Translations under genes and position numbers: made by a program
Part shown: positions 38,866 to 50,960 of the stretch, in pieces
How positions within the stretch are numbered: position 1 is the stretch's first letter
Layout of the letters: each line of letters opens with the position of its first letter
From: Antedon bifida
Lineage: Eukaryota; Echinodermata; Crinoidea; Comatulida; Antedonidae
Reading direction: 5' to 3'
Assembly (NCBI GenBank): GCA_963402885.1
Contig: OY727102.1
Location: 15,748,001-15,812,000 of the forward strand
DNA length: 64,000 nt
Notes under the pieces: model-generated
Databases searched by the model: none
What the model was told of the DNA's origin: nothing
Seen by the model: only the letters and a program-made list of their open reading frames with translations

Positions 38866-39220
38866 AGCCTTGTTCGCACTGGACTTGAAAAATGGTAAAT
38901 TTAACCACGGTAGCTTTACCCAATGTCATCGGAAGATTTGACCATCGTTCGCACTTGGATATTTTCACGCAGTTAGTTTTATCGTAATTTTACTAAAATT
39001 TAACCGTGATGTTAAAAATAACGATTGACTCACATGTGTTAACATGAGTCGCACGTTCAGATTGGACTTCTTATCCGCAGTGGTTTTTATCTTTACCGAG
39101 ACCATGGTAAGTTTTACTGGGCGGGCAGTGGTCGGTAGAAGTAACCATCGGACTTTTCTTGGTCATTTTAGCCGGCGACTCGGTTAATTTGACCAAACTA
39201 AGTCCAGTGCGATCGAGGCT
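38866..39220. mobile_element. 355-bp MITE with TTA duplication
   Basis: The left end starts AGCCTTGTTCGCACTGGACT and the right end finishes AGTCCAGTGCGATCGAGGCT, inverted with three mismatches. TTA flanks it on both sides (38863-38865, 39221-39223), the target size typical of PIF/Harbinger elements. There is no coding capacity. Confidence 0.8.
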
Positions 39221-39223
39221 TTA

Positions 39224-41067
39224 TAATGAATAATCACAAATTAAAGATTATACAATGCAATTTATAAAAATACAAAAGAAACAATTATCAATTGAAATGA
39301 ATAATAAAATAAATAGATGGAAAATAATTTTTATATAATAATATTTATTATGTTCAAGCGTACATGTTTACTGCATGAAATAAGCATAGCGGTACAAAAC
39401 ACATAATGTACAATAGTGTCCCATTGTGTAAAAGTACAAAATTAAAATCGTAATAATTATATAACTAAAAATTAATAAAATCGGGAATAATTTAATAATG
39501 TATTAAAACAATTAATAATTGAAGAGGGAACTTTCCCATGAAATACACGATGGGAAATATATCTCTACAGCCAACGCTTATAGCCTACTTTCCCCCAAGT
39601 CTGTATTAATTGTCTTTTATATGTTAGTCCGCCCGTCGGCGTTTCGATTTTTGTCTGGAAAATAGTTGTGCGCTTCCCTGTTGAGCTCAATTAAAATATG
39701 TATGAAACGCCATATGTGCCAAAATATTTAGATTTTTGCTAATATTAATTCGAAATACTGTCTAAAACCTAGAGTCTCTAGACTACCAACCCCTATTCAA
39801 GCTGTCATTCCTACTAAGCGATGCCCTCCTATTACCTATGATGTCCTGAATGTGTCCCCTTAATAGGGGTTCTACAACAGAAAAAACAAAATTAATATGA
39901 ACCGTGTTGGTTAGACATATAATAAAACAGCACCTGGATGAATAAGAATGGCAATTGCATACGATTATTTTAAGCACCATCGCTAAGTAGAACACTTTGA
40001 TAGGTATTACAAATATAAACTAAGGCTAGTCCCTATTCAGGAGACATCCCTATTGCCCCTGTGTCAGAGTTGTGTAGAAATGAAATGATTCCATTAAAAC
40101 AAAACATTTATGACTTTCCAATAATAAAAATGTATCAACATAACTTCAATATTATTAAAAACGAAATAAACATATACAGGTACAATCATTTTACAATCAT
40201 AAATATCTGGTGGGATTTTGATAGCAAGGTTTAATATCATTTCTAAACCAATGAAATTCGAAATATGAATTTTAAAAATGTTTTGAAAGTTTATCTAAGT
40301 AAATGATTATTGTACTGTATATTTATTACAGTGTAGTAATACAAAATATTATATTATTATTATTATTATGATTATTTATATTCAACAAAACCTATTCAAG
40401 ATGATAACATTATTGATATATATATTGATATTAAAATAGCACATACATATATTACAAAGATAATATGTAAAATTCTATAAATAGACATTATTTTATTTAC
40501 TTACAATAAATAAATACTCATTAACATTTCTCAATTATCCTGCAGTTCCAGCAAATGTAATCACATATTGTGCCACAATATTTTTACTTTGGCCTCTAAA
40601 TTTGTATTTTTCACTTTGGTCCAATATTCTGGCAATACAAATCAATACCATCTTCCATTTTTTAAAGGCTTAATTTATATTATACTATTTTATTACTATG
40701 GTTTAACACTTTCCAGACATTCAAACAATTTATCACGGACGGCATGTTTCTATCTGCCTGTATGCCTCACTAGAAAAGATTCCAGCACCTGAGCGGTCAT
40801 TTTCAAACATAGCTTCAAATTTTCCAAGTACAATTCTGATCATTTTGATATCCTGTATGACTAGATATGTCTAATTTCATACATTTGTATAATGAACAAA
40901 CTTATTAATGTTATATTTAGTATAGATTCCAAAATACCAGGGAAGAGTGCAATTATACTCTTCCCTGAAAATACTTCTGTTCTTGAATGCAGTAAAATTG
41001 CCACAACATTTTTACCACAGTTTTGTTTTGTTTTTTTTTTTGCTTGCACTGTCAGAAAACATTTTCT
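39224..41067. other. intergenic, no gene seen
   Basis: AT-rich sequence with an ATT-rich run near 40356-40375. A 28-bp hairpin lies at 40938-40965 (AGGGAAGAGT and ACTCTTCCCT arms, 8-base loop). No supported exon. Confidence 0.5.
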
Positions 41068-41175
41068 TAAAAGCTCTGTCTACACTATCAAACTTTATGT
41101 GACAACAAAAATGTGATGTGCCCATATTTGGGCATACTACTACTATATTTGGGCACATCACTATTTTAGTGTCGA
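41068..41175. mobile_element. truncated copy of the CTCTGTCTACAC MITE
   Basis: Left TIR AAGCTCTGTCTACACTATCA, then TGTGATGTGCCCATATTTGG. The right TIR is eroded. Confidence 0.7.
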
Positions 41176-41302
41176 TACCTGAGATACTGAAACACAACTT
41201 AATTATACACAGAAGACTTTGAATTATTACATCAGCAAGAAAATTCTTGACCAATATTTAGGACCCAGCCTACAATACCAATAATACCTGATTCACAAAT
41301 CT

Positions 41303-41445
41303 AATGCTCTGTCTACACTATCAATAATCAAACTAGAAAAGTGTGATGTGCCCAAATATGGTAGTGATACGACACTATCATTTCTATATATGGGCACATC
41401 ACATTTTTTTGTCAAATAAAGTTTGCTAGCATAGACAGAGCTTAA
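41303..41445. mobile_element. full copy of the CTCTGTCTACAC MITE
   Basis: TIRs GCTCTGTCTACACTATCA and TGCTAGCATAGACAGAGC. The interior is GTGTGATGTGCCCAAATATG with its inverted partner TATATGGGCACATCAC. Confidence 0.85.
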
Positions 41446-42077
41446 CCGAATATAACATATTGTAACATGTAAGGAATATTAAATGTAACTAAACCAAAAA
41501 ATGTAACGTTCTGATTTGATCACATGAAATCTTCATAAGACTGGCTGTCAGTGAGAGTTTGTGTCGACCTATACTAGATTGGTTGATGAAGATTTGATTT
41601 GATAAAATCAAAAAGAGTTACGATACATTTTGTGTGTTTACTTACAACTTTTCTTTACATATTATTATAGAAGCCAGTTAAAATTATATAAACACATATT
41701 GTAACAAATTGTTATAACATATTGTTACTTTTGTATGATTGTGAAATTGTTTTTGTGCTACATTGATGTAAAATCTCAGAACAAGTCAATATTCTTTACA
41801 GGCCTCAACAAGGCCTTTAAAGAAGATGACATTGATATAACCATCGAGATATTAATATATCTTTGATATAACATCAATATACATAGTGGTGTTTGTGTAT
41901 GTCTTCCTAATGAGTTTTTACATGATGTTTACATTACACCGAAACAAACATTATGTGTGAAAGCAGTAAATTATTATGGTTATTCAGTGTAGATATTTGT
42001 TACATTTTTGTTGTATGTGTGAATCAGGTATAAGTATATTCAGTCAATAATTTGATATTTTAAATTTGTAAAACCTC
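41446..42077. other. 3' flank of the thioesterase gene
   Basis: No exon seen. Part is presumably the 3' UTR of the minus-strand THEM4-like gene. Confidence 0.4.
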
Positions 42078-45000
42078 CTATAAATTGTATAATTGAACAA
42101 GATCAACAAAGAGAGCTGTTCCAGATACCAGAATCTTAGAGTTATCTGCCGTTGATAATTTGCATTGTACGAAATACTTACAGCCATCTCTCTTCTCTAG
42201 ACTGGCATCAACACGTAATGTTGAGCCTATAGGAACTGGCCTATGAAAAACAAAAGAGGAAGATTTAACGAAACACCTTTTACCTCAAAGATATATTGTC
42301 CCCCTAAAAAAATGGGTTTTTTTTGTTTTTTGTCGAATATGCCATTTTAATGTCACATAATACTTATTCACTTTGACCAAAAACTGGATCGAAAAAAAAA
42401 ATATTTACCTGAAAAAAAAAGTAATTTAAAGCAAAAAAATACTTAAATTGTCTGTCAGACAATGGTTTTTGGTTAAAAATAACTGTTTCTTTTGTCTTTT
42501 TCTAAGTGAAATAATTACGTTTGTTGAATTATTATTAAATTAAGTATTAAAACTGCAAAATGGCCTATTCAAATCTTTAAAAAAAATGTGCAAATATTTT
42601 ATTCAGACCCAACACATTATCTCCTTAACTATTATAGAATATAGGTTGGTTGTAGGGTAAAACATCTCTTCATTTATTTCACAGGAAAGATTCCCCTAGG
42701 GATGACCCCTGAATCGAGTCTCAAAAAGGGGTTATATTGTGGTAGCTATTGCACCTCTTTTGAACTTACAATTTATACTTGATGTCTAGATTTGCTGTGA
42801 CAGCCTTAATTTGAGGGTCTTCATTTACCATGCAACCAAGAATTGAGTCTATCATTGTGGCAGTAGCTCCTCCATGAACAAGTCTAGAAAAGGAAAAACA
42901 ATTTGTCAACTTACAACTTGGAAAAACAATCAGCCACTCCTTACATAATAAGCTATAATAATCATTGGATTGTTTGTGAATATAATTAAATGATATACTG
43001 TAATTAAATTAATTTTTATAAACATGGGTTATATATTTCTATTCTATTGATTGTTATATTGTTTATATTGTTTTTAAGCTATTTATATGTTTATTGACAA
43101 TGCTGTGGGTATCAGTGGCTGGATCTCAATGGAGATACAAAAAAAAGGCGAAAAGCTAAATCAAAACGATAAAGTAAAACAGCCAGAAAAGTTAGCAGAG
43201 CTTTCGGTATATACTGAGTTGTCAACAAACGATTTTCCCACGTAGGCCAATACAAGATTCTGTATAAGGCCAGATATTTTTGCATAAAAATAAAATGATT
43301 ATTAAAAAAGTTCATTGTTACCCATCTGGTCCCTGAGTATATGGTCCAAACTGGCAGATCCCTTTCATTGCAATTGAATCTTTATTATATAGCCAAGCAT
43401 ATTCAAATACTGCCCCTGGACCTATAGGCAAACGTGTAAATATTTTTCTTGAAAGTGGCACTTTTGTCGTCTTTGACATTTTCCAAGACTCAGCATCCAG
43501 TTCATCCTGAATCTCCTTCAGAACTGCTTCTGAATCTTCACTCCAACCGGTTACTGGATCAACTTTGAGTTCATCGACTTCACATGACCTTTCAGGTAGG
43601 TCATCCGTGCGGTCATTCACATCAAAGAATAGTGCAGTACCAGAGTCATACAAAATTGATTTATCAGCACTTTTTAAACAACATGAGAGGAAGAACTTCT
43701 TGCCGTCTCTTTTTTCCAAGTGGCTTTCAACAAAGACTGTAGTTCCTATTGTCAGTGGTCTGTGAACAAGTATATTATTATCATTATTATAAAAATTAAA
43801 TAATGAATGTTTATGAGCTGAATGGAGAGAATATTTGTCTACTCAAAGAAGCGGATTGAATAAACAAATATATCTTTCAACACATACAAATATATTCCCC
43901 ATTCCAGGAATATAAAATATTTATAACATACAAATGAAAAAATGAATGTTTATGGATGGAGTGAATATTTGTCTCCTCAATTAAGCACATACATACAAAC
44001 ATATTCCCCCATTCCAGGAATATAAAACATTTACAGTAAAAGTAAAATTGTACTGAAAATTCGCCACTTTCATCTTTAATTGAATGTGGAAGGCTAGGCC
44101 CATTTAAAATAAGGTGTTCAGATTTTGGACGCTGAGTAGAGCTGTGGTAAACAACACACTCTACAGTACTGGTTGGTGGTTGATCAGGCATTATCCATAG
44201 GTCTACTACTATTCAAAAAATGTGTGCAATTTATGTACCCCCAATTGTGAGGATGGATCCAAATAAGGCATGACATGTGATACCTCAACCAATCAAATGG
44301 CAGAAATACATGTGTGGTGTGTGCTTTTGAACCGAATTGCTATGGTCTAATATAATGTTCTTTAATGTGACTCAAATGAGCACCGGATATGGGAGGCATA
44401 TTTAATCAATAATATACTTGGTATATTTTTATCAATGTTGGAGTCTATCTGGTCATCCACCTTCATTATTTACAGTAATGTGAATTCTTTACATAAATAA
44501 TTGACTTACTTTTTATAGTTAACTTTTAAATTACCAGTTACAGCCAAAATTTCTGGAAATAAGTTGGACTTCAATACTTGTGTCGCACCATCTATTATGG
44601 TTGCTATGGCACCACCATGAACATGCCTATAGAAAAACGTAGTAATAGTAATTATGTACCTTCTCCTCCAAAGATATATAGGGGGTTACCCGGTGTACTT
44701 GGTCGTTCAGCCCCTGTCATTGTTGACATACAAATGGGCACATTTTTGTGGCAGCACTCAACACAAAGGGACCCTTAGGGAGTAGAAAGTTGTGGTATGT
44801 GTCGTTCACACCTGTGTGCAATTCAGCCCAGTAGAATGCAAGTCGCAGGTTATTCCCCCATTTACATTTAGAGGTTGGTCATAGTATTTAAACATATATT
44901 TTCTCTCATTCATTTTACAGGAAAGTGTCTACTTAGTAGAGGTGTCCCTAGAGGGATTCCACTTAAATTGTATATATGTGGCTGGTTTATTGAGTCTAAA

Positions 45001-45423
45001 GCTCTGTCTACACTATCAAACTCTATGTCTATCATACTGGGGCATATCACTACCATATTTGGACACATCACACTTTTTTAGTTTGATAGTGTACACAGAG
45101 CTTTAAATGCTATCCCTTTATCTATTACTTAAACTATAGTTAAATAAATGTAAAATAAAGGTCCTAACATCGTACCCTTCAGCTCCTTGTGCATAGGGTC
45201 CAAATTCACAAACTCCATGTAAACATTGTTCTTCTTTATTTATGAAAATACCATACTCGTACACAGCAGGGTCAAACATTGTCAAACGAGCAAAGTCAGG
45301 CTGCATTGGTGGTGGACTTTTAGTACTCAATACTTCTACCCATTTGCCATGTTTTGTATCCTCTAACAACTTATTATACAACTGCTGAGATGGTTTGCTC
45401 CATCCTGGTCTCTCTGATGTCAT
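42078..45423 (-). CDS. THEM4-like: tandem two-domain THEM4-like acyl-CoA thioesterase
   Basis: Five exons join in frame to 359 aa: 45423-45176, 44626-44510, 43759-43322, 42883-42770, 42240-42078. The protein is two THEM4/THEM5-type units in tandem. Unit 1 has a GPYAQG lead-in and HGG at 86-88 with Asp95. Unit 2 has GPYTQGP and HGG at 271-273 with Asp280; each ends in an LEKRDG..F/Y..C strand (ESHLEKRDGKKFF, DASLEKRDGCKYF). HGG and the following Asp mark the hotdog active site of THEM4, which hydrolyses long-chain acyl-CoA in mitochondria. Vertebrate THEM4/5 has one unit of about 240 aa. Exon phases repeat (2,2,2,2), and the 438-bp third exon fuses the last exon of unit 1 to the first exon of unit 2, so the gene arose by internal duplication. 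The start is uncertain. An upstream exon (45964-45867) has an ATG opening a basic, hydrophobic, presequence-like peptide, but its phase does not join exon 45423. Confidence 0.87.
42287..42580. mobile_element. decayed copy of the TAAAGATGTATTGTCC MITE
   Basis: In the last intron of the thioesterase gene. The left end AAAGATATATTGTCCCCC and interior (ATGCCATTTTAATGTCACAT, ACTGGATCG) match the family. The right end is degraded near 42580. Confidence 0.7.
44997..45106. mobile_element. copy of the CTCTGTCTACAC MITE
   Basis: In intron 1 of the thioesterase gene. TIRs AAAGCTCTGTCTACACTATC and GATAGTGTACACAGAGCTTT; the interior is shortened to about 70 bp. Confidence 0.85.
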
Positions 45424-45544
45424 GTCTGATGAATATCTAAATAAAATGGAAGTTGAGACTATCTGAAATAAATAAAAATACCAGAATAATGTTATTTATA
45501 ATTATTTAGTACAATTTAAGAGTTTGCATTATTATTATTTTTTT

Positions 45545-45838
45545 TTTAAATTTAATTTATAATGTGCGACCTCTTCAGGCAAACATTGGTCTCCCAGAGG
45601 GCCCAGGTATTATCAGTGGCTGTGATGTACTAGTACACGGTTGTCTCGAAAGATGTACTAGGTTCTTTAAAGTGCACATGACCTAGATGTGTACACTGGA
45701 CCTACGGTTTATAGTCCTTATCCGAGAAGACTCGTTCTACCACCAGAACCATGGAGCGAGTGAGCCTCGAACCTTTGCCGATGTTATGGCTACGTAATTA
45801 CGGTTCCACTGTCTTAATCGCTTGGCCACTCACTCAAT
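45545..45838 (-). mobile_element. tRNA-derived SINE (Ser/Leu-like head)
   Basis: Read on the minus strand, it opens with an A-box, GTGGCCAAGCGATTAAGACA, and a B-box, AAAGGTTCGAGGCTCACTC, about 60 bp later. A ~200-bp body follows (GGATAAGGACTATAAACCGT, GTGCACTTTAAAGAACCTAG). The head resembles class II tRNAs (Ser or Leu). The end is placed at a short T-rich tract on the + strand near 45545. Confidence 0.7.
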
Positions 45839-47044
45839 AAAGAGATATCAGGGCAAACACTTATACTTACAAAAGATCTATCAAATTGTACAAAGCTGAA
45901 ACCTTGGAAGTAGTTGAGTTGAGGTAGCCTTTTGCAAAGGTGAAACATTTCCCTCCTCTTTCTCAGACTACAGTAAGAAATAGAAAATGTTTTTTTATTA
46001 AAACAGGTATTTAATTGTGGCTAAATTGTAAAACATCTGATATGTAAAATGATAATTATTATTTAAATTAATAAATACAGTATTGTCTCTAAAAACAAGA
46101 AAAATTATGAATAAAATCTAACTTTAAATAGACCATTTTATAACTTATATAACAAGTTTCGATGAAAGAAAGATAATAATAATAATTATAATAAATATTA
46201 TAAGTTTATATATGAATTGATTTGCACTAAACATCTCCACATCCTCTGATATTATCACCTCCCTTGTAACCATACACACATACATAACATTAACAATCAT
46301 GGTGGAGCTTTCCACAATGAAATAAAGGAAATAGAATGATAGGAACCATTAGGACAGGATATGAGTTATTTGGAAAGGAATGAAGGTAACCACTACTTTA
46401 TTATGAACAAAGACATGAGCAGGAAGATAGCAGTCACATAAGGTCATGCACCATCACATTTATATTCTATTTAATCAAATAAAAACAAATCTTGCCCTTA
46501 TGAAATAATTTTTTTTTACGTACAGTCAAGGTCTAATTCATATGGATGTGTTTGCTTTAGTAAACAAATAATGTAAAATCTACAGAAGGTTTGTCAGAAC
46601 AATGTTCTGTCATTCTGACAATGCCTTTCTGTTTGTTTCCATTTTTCAATAATGCATTGATAGATTAACTGTAGATGATATTTCTACTTATTTGCCTGGC
46701 TAAGTGGCCGCTAGTGTTCAGTGATAATTGAGAGCTTTGCAGCGCATTGAGAGCTTGCTTATATGCGCTATATAAGAATGAACTATTATTATAATGATGT
46801 GTATTCATTCGCTCGTATAAATATGTTTCTTTTTGCAAATGACAGTAGTACCTATTTCATTAATTTTGTTTCTTTTCAATTTTCAAAACATACAGTAAAG
46901 TGCCAGTGGACTTAACTTTCAAGAGCACAGATAACATTTCTTTTCCACATTAATAATTAATAATACAATCCAATTTGGAGCTAATATTAATAATTATTTT
47001 AAAAGGCTTAAATTAAAAACATGTTACTTTGTAGAAAAAGGTAT

Positions 47045-47340
47045 AGGCTAGGCCTACTACAGTAGGCCTAGTCTACTGTTACTTAGTGTGCTAGGCCTAG
47101 ATTAGGTCATTTTTAGTTAAGCTACTAGTCAACTTGTCAATAAGACGACGTACTAGGCCTATACTACCCTAACTCTAGGCTAGGCCTAATACTATAGCTA
47201 GGCCTAGGCCAAAGTCTACTCTACTGCTAAGTCGGTTTTGCTCAGTCAGTAGGCTAGAGTGGTAAAGTTAGTTGCTTCACTCTACGCCGGCCTAGCTAGG
47301 TTTAGCTTATGATCTTATAAGCCTAGGCCTAGTATAAAAG
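47045..47340. repeat. TAGGCCTA-rich low-complexity patch
   Basis: Overlapping TAGGCCTAG/CTAGGCCTA palindromes in high density. Smaller patches recur near 50962, 58270, 59010 and 59108. I recall this composition as common in echinoderm genomes, which supports the taxonomic guess. Confidence 0.7.
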
Positions 47341-50044
47341 AAATATAAACAAATACATTTAAAAAATGATACCAATAATGTTCGTCTTCTTTCCGATGTA
47401 AAAAATAATCGAAACCACAAAAGGCAATTTCTCATATTATTTATTTACAACAAAACGGGGGAAGCCATCATCATGATATGATTTTATACAATTTGGGAGG
47501 TATATTCAGAGCGTCATTCTGACGACTGGAGCATTCTCTACTTCTCTACGGAGCGCCATTTATGCCTTTATTAACTTCAATAATAGAAATAGTACTACGG
47601 TAACTGCTCAAGTGGACCCAATTTAGCACCAGGGTAGCACAGTGATATAAATAGAAATAAAAGTCACTACTTTTAATATCGTTTCGTATATACCCATATT
47701 ACAAACTGATCAACAGAAACATCTTGGCATTCACATTGATTCAAATTTATCTTTTTCTTTTCTTGTAAATAAACTCCATTCCAGAGAGAGCACTTCGCAT
47801 TATCTTTAAAGACAATTTGGTACCAGGGGAGCAGTGATATAAAATAGAAATAAAGTTTCAATCTTTTCGTATGTTAATACACTGTGCTCAAGTGGACCCA
47901 ATTTGGCACCATTAATGGAAAATAATGAATATTGTTTTTCTTTTATTTTGAAAGAGAGATATTTTGAGGATTGTAAATGTCAAGTGGAACTTTTTAAATC
48001 AGAAACAAAGTTGCATGGCATTATTTTCCATTTTCCAAACTGCCATAAAACCTCGAAAAGAAGCCCATGTGCTCCTTCATTTTTAGTACTCTTGAGTGGG
48101 CTTCTTTTCCACATGGAGTTCTTTTCGAGATTATTGCTAGCTTCCCGCCCGAAAAATATTTTATTTACATGATTTGAAACATCTTCTAATGTAAATAATT
48201 AACAGCATCAAAATTTAACAGTGTGGCGTGTTGACCGCGAATGACTAACAATACCATATTTACCATAATACACCTGCACAGACTCATTTGCATAACAACG
48301 CACGCACATACCAAACTGTTTAAAATACCCGAAAATGACATCTATTATATTTTCAAACAACAAGCATAAGAATCTTCAGTACCCCACCATGCTTGGGGCT
48401 GAGCAAAGACAATTTTGAAAAAATGAGCTGTATACAGTAGGTTCCCGCCCGAAAAAATGGCGTTACATGATTTGAATGAAACAAACTATATAAGACTCAC
48501 CAGGACAATATATGAGCGTGTCCCCGTAAAGTGCACCTATTCATTGAAATATAAAATTAAATATTAAGTCTCCAGTACTAGCCCATCCATAGTTGAGGCA
48601 GAGCAATGAAAATAGAGACCAGAAATGCACTTACTTATACTTATTACTATACATAGTCACCTATGATAATTATGATAATGTTAAAATTTCAATATCCAGA
48701 TGCGACTTCAGCATTTTAGGTGGGGTTTTCTACTTCTATGGCCTAGCCCGGCGGCGGAATTAGTCTAAGCTTCGAAATTGGTCTGGAAATAGGCATCTTT
48801 GCAAATGTTCTATATTTGATCTTATTTCACTCTCCATTAACCTCATATAAAAACTATCGGAGACTATCTGTTTAAAACATGTTTATTCTGGGACGGCGCG
48901 GCCATACACACCAACTACTATGAAGAATCGCACATTTCGCTACCAATGTTGCAACATTGATTAACAAAATCAAAATTTAACGGTGGGGCGCGTTGACCGC
49001 GAATGACTAACAATACCATCTTTCCTACTACACCTGCACAAACTCATTTGTATAAAAACGAACGGCATACCAAACTATGATGAGAGATACATTCTCTTCT
49101 CAACACGTAACGCGTAACGAAGATAATTAATTCCTTTTTTACATTAAAATTGATCAAATACATGTAGCGAAAGCCAAAAAAAAATAGTAAAAATTCAAAA
49201 ACTCATTTGCATAACAACGCAGGGCTTACTAAACTGTTTAAAATAGCTACAAGGTCCCCAGAAATGACACCTATAGTATTTTGAAACATGATATAAGGGT
49301 CTTCACTACCCCACCATGATTGGGGCTGAGCAAAGACAATTTTGAAAAAACATTTATTGAAATATGAAATTAAAATATTAAGTCTCCAGTTAAGCTCACC
49401 ATGGTTGGGGCAGAGCTAAGAATGAAAGCTTAGTCCTCGGAAATTATGAAATGAAATATAAAAGTCTTCAGGACCAAAAGGCTACTTACTAATTTTAATA
49501 TTTCTATAATTTAGAAAACAATTAGAATTATCATATCACCTTTGATAATTATAATGTTAAATTTCAACTATCCAGATGCAAATTTTAGGTTGGGTTTTAA
49601 AAAACTCGACTTCATAATTTATTATGCTTCAATTTCGAAGATCTGCTTAAAACATATTTATTTATTTATTCTACCATAAACTTTTATTCACAACATATTA
49701 GTAGGCCTACAATACAATATCTTGCATGAAACGGATATTTAAAAGTACACTATAATGTGTAACGGTAGAATTACAATTCTAATGTAAAAGATTAACAAAA
49801 TAAAAATTGAACAGTGTTGTGTGTTGATCGCGAATGACTAACAATACCATCTTTCCCACAGCACATGTGCACACTCATTTGCATAACAAACGCACGGCAT
49901 ACCAAACTACGATGAGATAAAATTAATTCTCTTCTAAACACGTAAGGAAGAGAATTAATTCCCTTTTTTTTACATTAAAATAAATTGAGGGGGCTAAACA
50001 TAAAATTTAAACCACCAAAGCAGTTTGCGAGAGCCAAAAAAAAA

Positions 50045-50301
50045 AAAAAAAGATGGTAAATGTGCTCTCCCTGCCTCAGCACTAAGGCCCTGCCACAGCC
50101 TTTTGGGGTCGTTTCCAGCACATCACCAGATGCATTGATGTTGTCGCCTCATGATGTGTGGTGGAAAGGGGGACGTATGATCTGTGAACCCCAAACACAG
50201 TGGCCGCATGCCTTTAACTCTATTCCACCGACCAGCGTGGGAATCGAACCCACGACATACGTGTTGTTAACACGACGCTCAGACGACTGAGCTAACTGAT
50301 C
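50045..50301 (-). mobile_element. SINE with an intact tRNA-Val(AAC)-like head
   Basis: Positions 50301 down to 50230 fold as a 72-nt tRNA cloverleaf: a 7-bp acceptor stem (GATCAGT with GCTGGTC, two wobbles), a GCTC/GAGC D-stem, an anticodon loop TTAACAA giving AAC, and a perfect GTGGG/CCCAC T-stem with TTCGATT. A ~170-bp body continues (GGTGGAATAGAGTTAAAGGC, CATCTGGTGATGTGCTGG), ending at an oligo-T on the minus strand. Because the body follows directly, I read this as a SINE inserted in the larger transposon, not a free tRNA gene. Confidence 0.75.
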
Positions 50302-50396
50302 ATTTTGGTTTTAGCAAGTTTAATAGGATATTTATGACGTAATGATCAATTACGTAATACACGTATAAATAGACTATTATCAGCTTTTCAGTCATG

Positions 50397-50465
50397 TACT
50401 TGGTGGCGTAACGGGTAATGCTCAGTTTTGAGTGCTATCGGCTGAGGTTCGAACCTCGACGGATA
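50397..50465 (+). repeat. tRNA-like A/B-box fragment
   Basis: TGGCGTAACGGGT fits an A-box and GAGGTTCGAACCTCG a B-box in a T-arm. The acceptor stem does not pair well, and a T-rich tract follows. Probably a tRNA-derived fragment or SINE head. Confidence 0.5.
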
Positions 50466-50960
50466 TTTTTTTTTTTTTTTAATATTGTTTTTTTTTTTTA
50501 ATAGAGATATGTGACACTGTATTGTCGAACATGTATGGTACCATACCGGTAGGTATTCAAATATGCTTAATACGAAAAGATATTAAAATTCAGTGACTTA
50601 TTTCTATTTTATATCACTGTGCTCCCCTGGCTCCAAGTTGGGTCCACTTGAGCACAGTGTATTAGCATACGAAAAGATATTAACATTCAATGACTTGTTT
50701 CTATTTATATATCACTGTGCTCCACTGGCTCCAAATTGGGTCCACTTGAGCACAGTGTTTTAACATACGAAAAGATATTAAAATTAGTGACTTATTTCTA
50801 TTTTATATCACTGTGCTCCACTGGTGCTAAATTTGGTCCACTGAACCAGTTACCGTAGTACTATTTCTATTTCGGAAGTAAATAAAGGCATAAATGGCGC
50901 TCCGTAGAAGTAGAGAATGCTCGATCGTCGAAATGACGCTCTGAATATACCTCAATTTGG

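Larger units (their letters stand above)
45424..47489. other. upstream of the thioesterase gene
   Basis: Contains a probable 5' exon of the thioesterase gene (45867-45964, minus, AG before and GTAAGT after), a SINE, and a TAGGCCTA-rich patch at 47045-47340. No other gene seen. Confidence 0.5.
47497..50953. mobile_element. 3.46-kb non-autonomous DNA transposon
   Basis: Flanked by the perfect 7-bp direct repeat AATTTGG (47490-47496 and 50954-50960). Terminal inverted repeats of about 85 bp begin GAGGTATATTCAGAGCGTC on the left and end GACGCTCTGAATATACCTC on the right. Just inside them lie ~97-bp subterminal repeats (CTCAAGTGGACCCAATTT, CACTGTGCTCC, TACGAAAAGATATTAA), about two on the left and three, inverted, on the right. 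The interior has three diverged ~800-bp segments beginning near 48201, 48961 and 49790 (GCGAATGACTAACAATACCA), and a later SINE insertion. No transposase is found, so mobility would need a related autonomous copy. Confidence 0.85.

Noticed and set aside
47903..48172. 89-aa ORF within the 3.46-kb transposon
   Set aside because: Contains an inverted repeat (CTCGAAAAGAAGCCC and its partner) and no transposase motif.
50060..50290. 76-aa + strand ORF
   Set aside because: It is antisense to the SINE; the frame runs through the tRNA-like head.
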